A stretch of 64,000 bases of DNA from Streptomyces jeddahensis (GTDB lineage Bacteria; Actinomycetota; Actinomycetes; Streptomycetales; Streptomycetaceae). The translations under genes were made by a program, and so were the position numbers. Shown here piece by piece: positions 8,206 to 15,266 of this stretch. The notes beneath the pieces were generated by a model. It had not been told where the DNA came from and did not search any database. It worked only from the letters and a program-made list of their open reading frames with translations. The number at the start of each line of letters is the position of its first letter. Position 1 is the stretch's first letter. The stretch is taken from NCBI RefSeq assembly GCF_001642995.1, contig NZ_LOHS01000116.1, forward strand, positions 1-64,000, in the 5' to 3' direction.

Positions 8206-8598
8206 TCCGTGCGGCGGCAGGACTCGGCGTCCGCCCGGACCGCCCCGCCGCGGCGGCGGGGGCTTGTCGTCGGAAGGGATCTTCACGCACACATGGCCCG
8301 AAATCCGAGGCGAACCGGCGATGTGTGAAGCTGCTCACCGCTCGTCCGATCGGGTGGACAGGCAAGATTTCGAATGGGCGGCGAAAGGCCCGACGATGGC
8401 CGGACCAGCACAGAAAGGCAACACTTCGATCGCGACGTACGCATGTTGCGCAAGTTTGCCGACCGAAAATGTCTATCGCTTTCTACGCCGATCGGGGGTA
8501 GCCCGACTGGGCCGTTTCAAATCCGGTCCGGACGGTCGGGGAGACGTCACGGCGGGGCGGTGAGCCCCTCAGCGGCCTCGACCGGTCCTGACTCGGCA
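8206..8598. other. Gene-free interval with NlpC/P60 promoter
   Basis: 393 bases between the riboswitch and the small gene ending at 8599. The promoter of the NlpC/P60 transcript must be here, most likely in the less G+C-rich stretch around 8340-8490. No open frame in it looks coding. Confidence 0.4.
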
Positions 8599-8907
8599 TC
8601 AATCGCCCCTGGGCGGCGGCACGGTGACCCGCGCCGCGCGGCGTTCGCCGTCCAGTACCCGCAGGGCTCGCGCGAGCGTCGGCGTATGGACTTCCGTCTC
8701 TCCCCGCTGATGCATCAGCGTCAACGCGTCCCGGAGCGCCGCCGCGGCGCCCACCAGGGCCTGGGCCGCACGCAGCCCGCCGTAGGTGTCGTGAGCGCGC
8801 GCCGGGTTGATCCGGCCCAGCAGATCGACCACTTCGAGGTAACGGTCGATCAGTTCGCCCTCGGCGCGGGTGAGTGCGGGCAGCGGCGGCAGTTCGGGCG
8901 GCAGCAT
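8599..8907 (-). CDS. Small conserved-looking protein downstream of ClpP
   Basis: A 102-residue, predicted soluble, helical protein without a family I can name. It starts seven bases after the clpP stop, so the two are very likely co-translated. After a proline-rich start the sequence is largely amphipathic helix (RAEGELIDRYLEVVDLLGR, then LRAAQALVGAAAALRDAL) and ends in a basic/proline tail. Position suggests a role connected with ClpP, for example an adaptor or assembly factor, but nothing in the sequence proves it. The ATG at 8907 is the first start beyond clpP. Confidence 0.65.
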   Translation of the reverse strand: MLPPELPPLPALTRAEGELIDRYLEVVDLLGRINPARAHDTYGGLRAAQALVGAAAALRDALTLMHQRGETEVHTPTLARALRVLDGERRAARVTVPPPRGD

Positions 8908-8914
8908 CGGCGGC

Positions 8915-9565
8915 TCACCTCGCGCCGTACGCCGTGCCGGACCCCTTGCGGCTGGGGATGATCCGGTCCACGAGCCCGTACTCCACGGCTTCGCGCGCGT
9001 CGAGGATCTTGTCCCGCTCGATGTCCGAGCGGATCCGCTCCAGGCTCTGCCCGGTGTGGCGCTGCAGCATCTCCTCCAGCAGCTCACGCGTGCGCATCAT
9101 CTCGCGCGCCTGGATCGCCAGATCGTCCGCCTGGCCCTGGACCGGCTCGGCGAGCGACGGCTGGTGGATCAGGACGCGGGCCCCGGGCAGCGCGAACCGC
9201 TTGCCGGGGGTGCCGCCGGCCAGCAGCACGGCGGCGGCCGATGCCGCCTGGCCGAGGCAGATGGTCTCCACGTCGCAGCTGACGTACTGCATCGTGTCGT
9301 AGATCGCCGTCATCGCGCTGAACGAGCCGCCGGGCGAGTTGATGTAGAGCGAGATGTCGCGGTCCGGCGCCGTGTACTCGAGGTGCATGAACTGCGCCAT
9401 CACGTCGTTCGCGGACGTGTCGTCGACCGGCGCGCCGAGGAAGACGATCCGCTCCTCCAGCAGCTTCGAGTACGGATCGAGGGTCCGGTGGCCCGCCGTC
9501 GTGCGCTCGGTGAACTCGGGCAGGACATGGCGGGCCGTCGGCCCAGTACCGATGGGTCGGTTCAT
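8915..9565 (-). CDS. clpP: ATP-dependent Clp protease proteolytic subunit
   Basis: Self-compartmentalised serine protease subunit that degrades substrates fed by ClpX or ClpC. The 216 residues keep the catalytic triad Ser109 (GQAASAAA), His134 (VLIHQPS) and Asp185 (DIERDKILD), and the DISLYINSPGG strand. It is not part of a clpP1-clpP2-clpX cluster, so it is one of the extra ClpP paralogues typical of Streptomyces; which one I cannot tell. Monocistronic apart from the small gene after it. A triple 13-bp repeat lies upstream (9621-9663). Confidence 0.93.
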   Translation of the reverse strand: MNRPIGTGPTARHVLPEFTERTTAGHRTLDPYSKLLEERIVFLGAPVDDTSANDVMAQFMHLEYTAPDRDISLYINSPGGSFSAMTAIYDTMQYVSCDVETICLGQAASAAAVLLAGGTPGKRFALPGARVLIHQPSLAEPVQGQADDLAIQAREMMRTRELLEEMLQRHTGQSLERIRSDIERDKILDAREAVEYGLVDRIIPSRKGSGTAYGAR

Positions 9566-9620
9566 GTGTGGCGCCTCCTCATCGCGAGGCCTCGGGCGTA
9601 GTCCTCGCTGCGACGTTCAT

Positions 9621-9663
9621 GCGGTGTTCCGTCGTGCGGTGTTCCGTCAAGCGGTGTTCCGTC
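9621..9663. repeat. Three 13-bp direct repeats, 15-bp period
   Basis: GCGGTGTTCCGTC occurs at 9621-9633, 9636-9648 and 9651-9663, identical in all copies and separated by two bases. The repeats lie 56-98 bp upstream of the clpP start. Equal phasing on about one and a half helical turns could be iterated binding sites for a regulator, or a simple slippage product. Confidence 0.6.
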
Positions 9664-9720
9664 GGCCGCCCCCGTACGCAGGCGTGTGTGGGCAGTGCTG
9701 CCCGTGCGCTTCTGTAAAAA

Positions 9721-9748
9721 ATGTACAGGACGTACATGACGTTATGAT
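9721..9748 (+). promoter_or_regulatory. Leaderless phd promoter with palindromic operator
   Basis: ATGTAC (9721-9726) and GTACAT (9732-9737) form a perfect inverted repeat with a five-base spacer. TATGAT (9743-9748) is a near-consensus -10 only six bases from the antitoxin ATG at 9755, so the transcript should be leaderless. The palindrome covers the spacer/-35 zone, the usual place for autorepression by a Phd/YefM antitoxin. Confidence 0.6.
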
Positions 9749-9754
9749 GGAACC

Positions 9755-10033
9755 ATGGCCTACGAGATTCCGGTGACGCAAGCCCGGGCGGAGCTTGCCG
9801 ACCTGATCAACCGCGTCGTGTACGGCGGCGAGCGCGTGGTCGTCACCCGCCACGGAAAGCCGCTCGTCGCCCTGGTCTCGGCCGCTGACCTGCAGCGTCT
9901 CGAGGAAATCGAGGGCACAGGGGATGAGCAGGTGGTCAGCTCCGTCTCTACGGTCGGCTCCATGCCGTCCGCTCCCGGCGAACGCCAGCGGTTCGGCATC
10001 GCCGCGGAGCACCGGGGATCCAGCGCGACGTAG
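9755..10033 (+). CDS. Phd/YefM-family antitoxin without adjacent toxin
   Basis: A 92-residue type II antitoxin. Residues 1-55 are the Phd/YefM DNA-binding fold (EIPVTQARAELADLINRV, then GERVVVTRHGKPLVALVS). The C-terminal 40 residues are low-complexity and would be the toxin-wrapping tail. No RelE/YoeB/Doc-like gene follows; the next 400 bases lead to urease. It may be an orphan acting in trans or a stand-alone repressor. ClpP proteases degrade such antitoxins in other bacteria, and a clpP gene is divergent from it, but a functional link is inference. Confidence 0.85.
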   Translation: MAYEIPVTQARAELADLINRVVYGGERVVVTRHGKPLVALVSAADLQRLEEIEGTGDEQVVSSVSTVGSMPSAPGERQRFGIAAEHRGSSAT

Positions 10034-10248
10034 TAGCGCGACGGAGTGCGGCGCTGGTGCGGGCGCGTGGTCCTTCAGGGTGCTGCCGCGCCGCCGAGGC
10101 ACAGGAGACCAGGCACCGCCGTATACGGTTCGCCATGCGCCGGGCGACGGGATCAGAACGGGGACGGCCCCGATCCGGCGGCCGACACCGCTCGCGCAGG
10201 GCGCGCACCGCGTCGCCGTCGCGCACGCGGCAATACGCCGGAAGCCGG

Positions 10249-10280
10249 TTAACGTCCCCGAAACGCCGTCGAACTAGCCT
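10249..10280 (+). promoter_or_regulatory. Putative GlnR box and urease promoter
   Basis: TTAAC (10249-10253), six bases, then GAAAC (10260-10264) fits the T-n-A-C / GaAAC half-sites of the actinobacterial nitrogen regulator GlnR. A -10-like TAGCCT follows at 10275-10280. Urease genes are known GlnR targets in Streptomyces. I see only one a/b pair; a second, weaker pair is not clear. Confidence 0.5.
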
Positions 10281-10288
10281 GCACCACC

Positions 10289-10449
10289 ATGTCACCAGGG
10301 GTTTCGGCGGTCGGAGGTGCGCGCTCGCGCCGCGGCTGCCGTGTACGGCCTACGGCCCCGCCGTGGTGGCGGTACGAATCCAGCCCCGCCGTGGTGGCTG
10401 CGGCAGCCGGACCCCGCACGGTCCGGCGCGAGACTGTGAGGTGGGACGC

Positions 10450-10459
<10 letters not shown>
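10289..10459 (+). CDS. Possible leader ORF overlapping ureA start
   Basis: An ATG eight bases after the TAGCCT box opens a 56-codon frame that ends in a TGA ten bases inside ureA (GTG at 10450). If transcription starts near 10287 it would be a leaderless ORF whose termination could couple or modulate ureA translation. The sequence is Arg/Ala/Pro-rich with no family similarity. The 16-bp direct repeat GCCCCGCCGTGGTGGC (10355-10370 and 10383-10398) lies in it. Support is positional only; it may be untranslated leader. Confidence 0.3.
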
Positions 10460-10752
<293 letters not shown>

Positions 10753-10762
10753 GGGGGGCGCG

Positions 10763-11074
10763 ATGATTCCTGGAGAGATCCTCTTCGCGGACGAGCCCGT
10801 CCTGATCAACGAGGGCCGCGAGGTCACGCAGCTCACCGTCCTCAACGCCGCCGACCGGCCCGTCCAGGTCGGCTCCCACTACCACTTCGCCGAGGCCAAC
10901 CCTGGTCTGGAGTTCGACCGCGCGGCCGCGCGCGGTAAGCGGCTCAACATCGCCGCCGGCACCGCCGTGCGCTTCGAGCCCGGAATCCCCGTCGACGTCG
11001 AACTCGTCCCGATCACGGGCGCCCGCGTGGTGCCGGGCCTGCGCGGCGAGACCGGAGGTGCACTCGATGCCTGA
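10763..11074 (+). CDS. ureB: Urease beta subunit
   Basis: 103-residue structural subunit, starting MIPGEILF, with the family motifs QVGSHYHFAEANPGLEFDR and GTAVRFEPG. The ATG at 10763 follows a GGGGGG tract. The 3' end overlaps ureC by eight bases, implying coupled translation and balanced subunit amounts. Separate ureA and ureB genes are normal for actinobacteria, unlike the fused form of Helicobacter. Confidence 0.97.
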   Translation: MIPGEILFADEPVLINEGREVTQLTVLNAADRPVQVGSHYHFAEANPGLEFDRAAARGKRLNIAAGTAVRFEPGIPVDVELVPITGARVVPGLRGETGGALDA

Positions 11075-12788
11075 GATCTCCCGTGCCGCGTACGCCGATC
11101 TGTTCGGCCCGACCACCGGCGACCGTATTCGGCTCGCCGACACCGATCTGCTGATCGAGATCGAAGAGGACCGTTCCGGTGGCCCAGGGCTCGCCGGTGA
11201 CGAGGCCGTGTTCGGCGGCGGCAAGGTCATCCGCGAGTCCATGGGCCAGTCGCGTGCTACGCGCGCAGAGGGCACGCCCGACACCGTCATCACCGGTGCC
11301 GTGATCGTCGACCACTGGGGCGTCGTCAAGGCGGACATCGGTATCCGCGACGGCCGTATCACCGGCATCGGCAAGGCGGGCAACCCCGACACGATGGACG
11401 GGGTGCACCCCGATCTCGTCATCGGCCCGGAGACGGAGGTCATCGCGGGCAACGGGCGCATCGTGACCGCCGGCGCCATCGATGCGCACGTCCACTTCAT
11501 CTGCCCGCAGATCGCCGACGAGGCGCTGGCGGCCGGCATCACCACTCTCGTCGGCGGCGGCACCGGTCCCGCAGAGGGCTCCAAGGCGACCACCGTCACG
11601 CCCGGCCCCTGGCACCTCGCCCGGATGCTCGAGGCGATGGAGGCGTACCCGCTCAACTTCGGTCTGCTCGGCAAGGGCAACACCGTCTCGCATGAGGCGA
11701 TGCTGTCGCAGCTGCGCGGCGGCGCACTCGGGCTGAAGCTCCACGAGGACTGGGGCTCGACCCCCGCCGTCATCGATGCCGCGCTCACCGTCGCCGATCA
11801 GACCGGCGCCCAGATCGCCATCCATACGGACACCCTCAACGAGGCCGGGTTCGTGGGCGACACGCTCGCCGCGATCGCGGGGCGGACCATTCACGCGTAC
11901 CACACGGAGGGCGCGGGCGGCGGGCACGCACCCGACATCATGACGGTCGTCTCGGAGCCGTACGTGCTGCCGAGCTCGACCAACCCGACCCGGCCGTACA
12001 CCGTCAACACCGCCGAGGAACACCTCGACATGCTGATGGTCTGCCACCACCTCAACGCGGCCGTGCCGGAGGACCTGGCCTTCGCCGAGTCCCGGATCCG
12101 GCCGTCCACCATCGGAGCCGAGGACATCCTCCACGACCTGGGTGCGATTTCGATCATCTCGTCCGACTCGCAGGCCATGGGGCGGGTGGGCGAGGTCATC
12201 ATGCGGACCTGGCAGACCGCGCATGTGATGAAGCGGCGGCGCGGTGCCCTGCCGGGGGATGGACGGGCCGACAACCACCGGGTTCGTCGCTATGTCGCCA
12301 AATACACGATCAACCCGGCGGTCGCGCAGGGCCTCGCGGGCGAGGTCGGTTCCGTCGAGACCGGCAAGCTTGCCGACCTGGTGCTGTGGGAGCCCGCGTT
12401 CTTCGGCGTCAAGCCGCAGGTCGTCATCAAGGGCGGCCAGATCGCGTACGCGCAGATGGGCGACGCGAACGCGTCCATCCCGACGCCGCAGCCGATTCTG
12501 CCGCGTCCGATGTACGGCGCGATCGGGCGGGCCCCGGCCTCGAATTCCCTGAACTTCGTGGCGCCCTGCGCCATCGAGGACGGGCTGCCCGAGCGGCTCG
12601 GTCTCGGCAAGAAGTTCGTGGCCATCGGGAGCACGCGGGGAGTCACGAAGGCGGACATGCGCGAGAACGACGCCCTGCCGCGCGTCCAGGTCGACCCCGA
12701 CAGCTTCGCCGTCCACATCGACGGGGAGCTCGTCGAGGCGACTCCGGCCGCGGAACTGCCCATGGCTCAGCGTTACTTCCTCTTCTGA
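11067..12788 (+). CDS. ureC: Urease alpha (catalytic) subunit
   Basis: 573-residue amidohydrolase-fold catalytic subunit. Metal and active-site residues are present: His141 and His143 (HVHFICPQ), the lysine to be carbamylated, Lys224 (GLKLHEDWGSTP), and the mobile-flap Cys326-His327 (VCHHLN). The ATG at 11067 follows GGAGG by eight bases; a GTG three codons earlier is less well placed. Maturation needs the accessory proteins UreF, UreG and UreD, all encoded downstream. Confidence 0.98.
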   Translation: MPEISRAAYADLFGPTTGDRIRLADTDLLIEIEEDRSGGPGLAGDEAVFGGGKVIRESMGQSRATRAEGTPDTVITGAVIVDHWGVVKADIGIRDGRITGIGKAGNPDTMDGVHPDLVIGPETEVIAGNGRIVTAGAIDAHVHFICPQIADEALAAGITTLVGGGTGPAEGSKATTVTPGPWHLARMLEAMEAYPLNFGLLGKGNTVSHEAMLSQLRGGALGLKLHEDWGSTPAVIDAALTVADQTGAQIAIHTDTLNEAGFVGDTLAAIAGRTIHAYHTEGAGGGHAPDIMTVVSEPYVLPSSTNPTRPYTVNTAEEHLDMLMVCHHLNAAVPEDLAFAESRIRPSTIGAEDILHDLGAISIISSDSQAMGRVGEVIMRTWQTAHVMKRRRGALPGDGRADNHRVRRYVAKYTINPAVAQGLAGEVGSVETGKLADLVLWEPAFFGVKPQVVIKGGQIAYAQMGDANASIPTPQPILPRPMYGAIGRAPASNSLNFVAPCAIEDGLPERLGLGKKFVAIGSTRGVTKADMRENDALPRVQVDPDSFAVHIDGELVEATPAAELPMAQRYFLF

Positions 12789-12796
12789 CGGGCGTC

Positions 12797-13471
12797 ATGA
12801 CTCGAGCTGCACTTCTTGTTCTGGCCGACGGCCGCTTCCCCGCCGGTGGGCACGCCCACTCCGGCGGGGCCGAGGCGGCCGTCAAGGCCGGGCGCATCAC
12901 CGACGCCGCGAGCCTGGAGGAGTTCTGCCGCGGGCGGCTGCACACCGCCGGGCTGGTGTCGGCCGCGCTGGCCGCTGCCGCCGCGCTCGGGCTCGACCCG
13001 GTCGAGCTGGACGAGGCCGCGGAAGCGCGGACGCCGTCGCCTGCGCTGCGTACCGCTGCGCGGCGGCTGGGGCGGCAGATGATGCGGGCTGCGCGGGCCA
13101 CCTGGCCGCATCCCGAGCTGGATGCGTTGGCGCGGTTGTTTCCCAAGGGAGCCCATCAGCCTGTCGTGCTGGGGGTGGCTGCCCGTGCTGCCGGGCTGGG
13201 GCCCGCTGACGCCGCGTACTGCTCCGCGTACGAGAGCGTCAGTGGGGCGGCTACCGCGACGGTGCGGTTGCTGAGTCTTGATCCGTTCGATGCGACCGGG
13301 GTTCTGGCGCGGCTGGCGCCTGAGCTTGATCGGGTCGCGCTCGCGGCGGCTGACGCTGCGCGGCGTGCTGTTGATGAGGGGGTGGACGCGTTGCCTGCGC
13401 GGTCCGCGCCCTTGTTGGAGATCGGGGCGGAGGCGCATGCTGCTTGGGCTGTGCGGCTCTTTGCCTCTTAG
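12797..13471 (+). CDS. ureF: Urease accessory protein UreF
   Basis: 224-residue all-helical chaperone that, with UreD, binds apo-urease and gates GTP hydrolysis by UreG during nickel insertion. Family signs are LADGRFPAGGHAHSGGAE at the start and AYCSAYESVSGAATATVRLL near residue 140. Starts eight bases after ureC. Somewhat richer in G/T third positions toward the 3' end than its neighbours. Confidence 0.92.
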   Translation: MTRAALLVLADGRFPAGGHAHSGGAEAAVKAGRITDAASLEEFCRGRLHTAGLVSAALAAAAALGLDPVELDEAAEARTPSPALRTAARRLGRQMMRAARATWPHPELDALARLFPKGAHQPVVLGVAARAAGLGPADAAYCSAYESVSGAATATVRLLSLDPFDATGVLARLAPELDRVALAAADAARRAVDEGVDALPARSAPLLEIGAEAHAAWAVRLFAS

Positions 13472-13672
13472 GGGGTGGGTTGCTGGTTTTTCTTCCCCCA
13501 CCCCGCCCCTTCCCGTAACCAGGGGGCCAGCCCCCTGGACCCCCGCTGGGGGCTTCGCCCCCAGACCCCCGTATCGCCCTTCGGGCTCGTCCTCAAACGC
13601 CGGACGGGCTGATATTCGCTCGTCCTCAAGCGCCGGACGGGCTGAGATGGGCTGAGCTACCTGGAGTCGCGC
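13472..13672. other. Hairpin-rich gap inside the urease operon
   Basis: 201 bases without a gene separate ureF and ureG, unusual inside an otherwise tight operon. Three hairpins are visible: CCAGGGGG/CCCCCTGG (13519-13538), CTGGGGG/CCCCCAG (13546-13564) and GCCC/GGGC around TTC (13576-13586). The last runs into two repeat units (separate entry). The hairpins could attenuate ureGD or protect the upstream mRNA end. Confidence 0.55.
13585..13645. repeat. Two copies of a dispersed Streptomyces 28-bp repeat
   Basis: Units at 13585-13612 and 13618-13645 share the core GTCCTCAAACGCCGGACGGG with one A/G difference, on a 33-bp period. I recognise this core as a very frequent intergenic repeat in Streptomyces genomes (from memory). 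It contains an imperfect CCGGCG/CGCCGG-type pairing and has no known function. Confidence 0.7.
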
Positions 13673-14371
13673 ATGCACCTCGACCACTCCCTCTCCTCCT
13701 CCCACTCCCACCACGGACCCTCCGCCATCAGCGCCGACGCGCACCGGCCCGACGGCTCTCGGCGTGCCCTGCGTATCGGGCTTGGCGGGCCCGTAGGGTC
13801 CGGGAAAACCGCGACCGTCGCCGCCCTGTGCCACGCCCTGCGTGACGAACTGTCGCTCGCCGTCGTCACCAACGACATCTACACGCGCGAGGACGCCGAG
13901 TTCCTGCTGCGCGAGGCCGTGCTGCCGCCCGAGCGGATCGCCGCCGTGGAGACCGGCGCCTGCCCGCACACCGCGATCCGTGACGACATCTCGGCCAACC
14001 TCGAAGCTGTCGAAGATCTGGAGGACGAGGTCGGTCCGCTGGATCTCATCCTCGTCGAGTCCGGCGGGGACAATCTCACCGCGACCTTCTCCAAGGGGCT
14101 CGTCGACGCGCAGATCTTCGTCATCGACGTGGCGGGCGGCGACGACATCCCGCGCAAGGGCGGACCGGGGGTCACCACGGCCGACCTGCTCGTCGTCAAC
14201 AAGACGGACCTCGCGCCGTACGTCGGATCCGACCTGGGCCGGATGGCTGCGGACGCCAAGGCGCAGCGGGCGGAACTGCCCGTCGTCTTCCAGTCCCTGA
14301 GGGGCGACAAGGGCGTCGCGGCCGTCGCCGACTGGGTGCGCGGACAGCTCGCGGCCTGGAGGGCTCGGTGA
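13673..14371 (+). CDS. ureG: Urease accessory GTPase UreG
   Basis: 232-residue SIMIBI GTPase that powers nickel delivery to urease. P-loop GGPVGSGKT (about 38-46), the nickel-site region ETGACPHTAIRDD with its Cys-Pro-His, and the specificity motif NKTD. The N-terminus is longer than usual and histidine-rich (HLDHSLSSSHSHHG), which may bind nickel. This could matter because no ureE metallochaperone gene is present. The ATG at 13673 has GGAG upstream. Confidence 0.96.
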   Translation: MHLDHSLSSSHSHHGPSAISADAHRPDGSRRALRIGLGGPVGSGKTATVAALCHALRDELSLAVVTNDIYTREDAEFLLREAVLPPERIAAVETGACPHTAIRDDISANLEAVEDLEDEVGPLDLILVESGGDNLTATFSKGLVDAQIFVIDVAGGDDIPRKGGPGVTTADLLVVNKTDLAPYVGSDLGRMAADAKAQRAELPVVFQSLRGDKGVAAVADWVRGQLAAWRAR

Positions 14372-15129
14372 TGACCTCGGCGGGCGTCCGGGCCACCGCC
14401 AGGATCGCCGCTACCGCGGACGGCCGGGGCGGCACCGCCCTGCCCGTGCTCGAAGGAGAGGGGCCGATTGCGCTGCGCCGCACCCGTGCCGCCGGGTCCG
14501 AGGCGCGCGTGATGCTCGTCGGTGCGATGAGCGGTCCCCTCGGCGGTGACCACTTCACCGTCGAGGCGACCGCCCACGAGGGAGCGCGGCTGCACGTCGG
14601 TTCGGCCGCCGCCACGATCGCCCTGCCGGGGCAGGCCAAGGGTGCGGCGCGTTACGACGTCCGGCTGACCGTCGCAGACGGCGCCGAACTTCACTGGCTG
14701 CCCGAGCAGTTGATCTCCGCGTGCGACAGTGAACTGCAGGTCGGTACGCGTGTCGAGCTTGCCGCGGGAGCGCGCCTCGTGCTCCGCGAGGAGCAGGTTC
14801 TCGGTCGAGCGGGGGAGGGCCCCGGCCGGCTCACCAGCCGGCTCTCGGTGCGCCGCGCCGGGCGGCTGCTGCTCGACCAGGAGCTGGCGTGCGGCCCCGG
14901 TGCACCGGGGGGCTGGGACGGTCCGGCCGTCCTTGCCGGGCATCGGTCGGTCGGGCAACTCGCCGTCGTCAAGCCCGAGTTCGAGCGCGAGATGCCTCGG
15001 GCTGCGCTGCTCGGCGAGTTCGCCGCCATCACGCCGCTGGCCGGGCCCGGACTCCTCGTCACGGCCGTCGCTCCCGACGCCCGCCACCTGCGCCGCGTAC
15101 TCGACGAAGCGGCGCGCACCCTCGGCTGA
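14368..15129 (+). CDS. ureD: Urease accessory protein UreD (UreH)
   Basis: About 253 residues; scaffold that binds apo-urease first and, with UreF and UreG, passes nickel to the active site. Recognised by VGAMSGPLGGDHFTVEA, GAELHWLPEQLISACDSE and the GRLLLDQ region. Start is either GTG 14368 (overlapping the ureG stop as GTGA) or ATG 14371 (TGATG overlap); both imply coupling to ureG. Last urease gene. No ureE or nickel transporter gene is nearby. Confidence 0.93.
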   Translation: MMTSAGVRATARIAATADGRGGTALPVLEGEGPIALRRTRAAGSEARVMLVGAMSGPLGGDHFTVEATAHEGARLHVGSAAATIALPGQAKGAARYDVRLTVADGAELHWLPEQLISACDSELQVGTRVELAAGARLVLREEQVLGRAGEGPGRLTSRLSVRRAGRLLLDQELACGPGAPGGWDGPAVLAGHRSVGQLAVVKPEFEREMPRAALLGEFAAITPLAGPGLLVTAVAPDARHLRRVLDEAARTLG

Positions 15130-15266
15130 CCGGACACTCTCCGTTCAACGGGGCTTCCCTATCCGGTTATCGGATTGGCAAAGAAGGCTGCGTCCATCTG
15201 TTCTCAGGGACCTCACAGCCGAAAGGATCGCCCGGACTGATCCAATCGGTGAACGGGAGGCCCCAC

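Noticed and set aside
9621..9663. Possible CRISPR array
   Set aside because: Units are 13 bp with two-base spacers, far too short, and no cas genes are present.
10046..10252. A small rightward frame after the Phd antitoxin as a possible toxin
   Set aside because: The sequence is Arg/Pro-rich without RelE, YoeB, Doc or PIN features and lacks a ribosome site, so I treat the antitoxin as an orphan.
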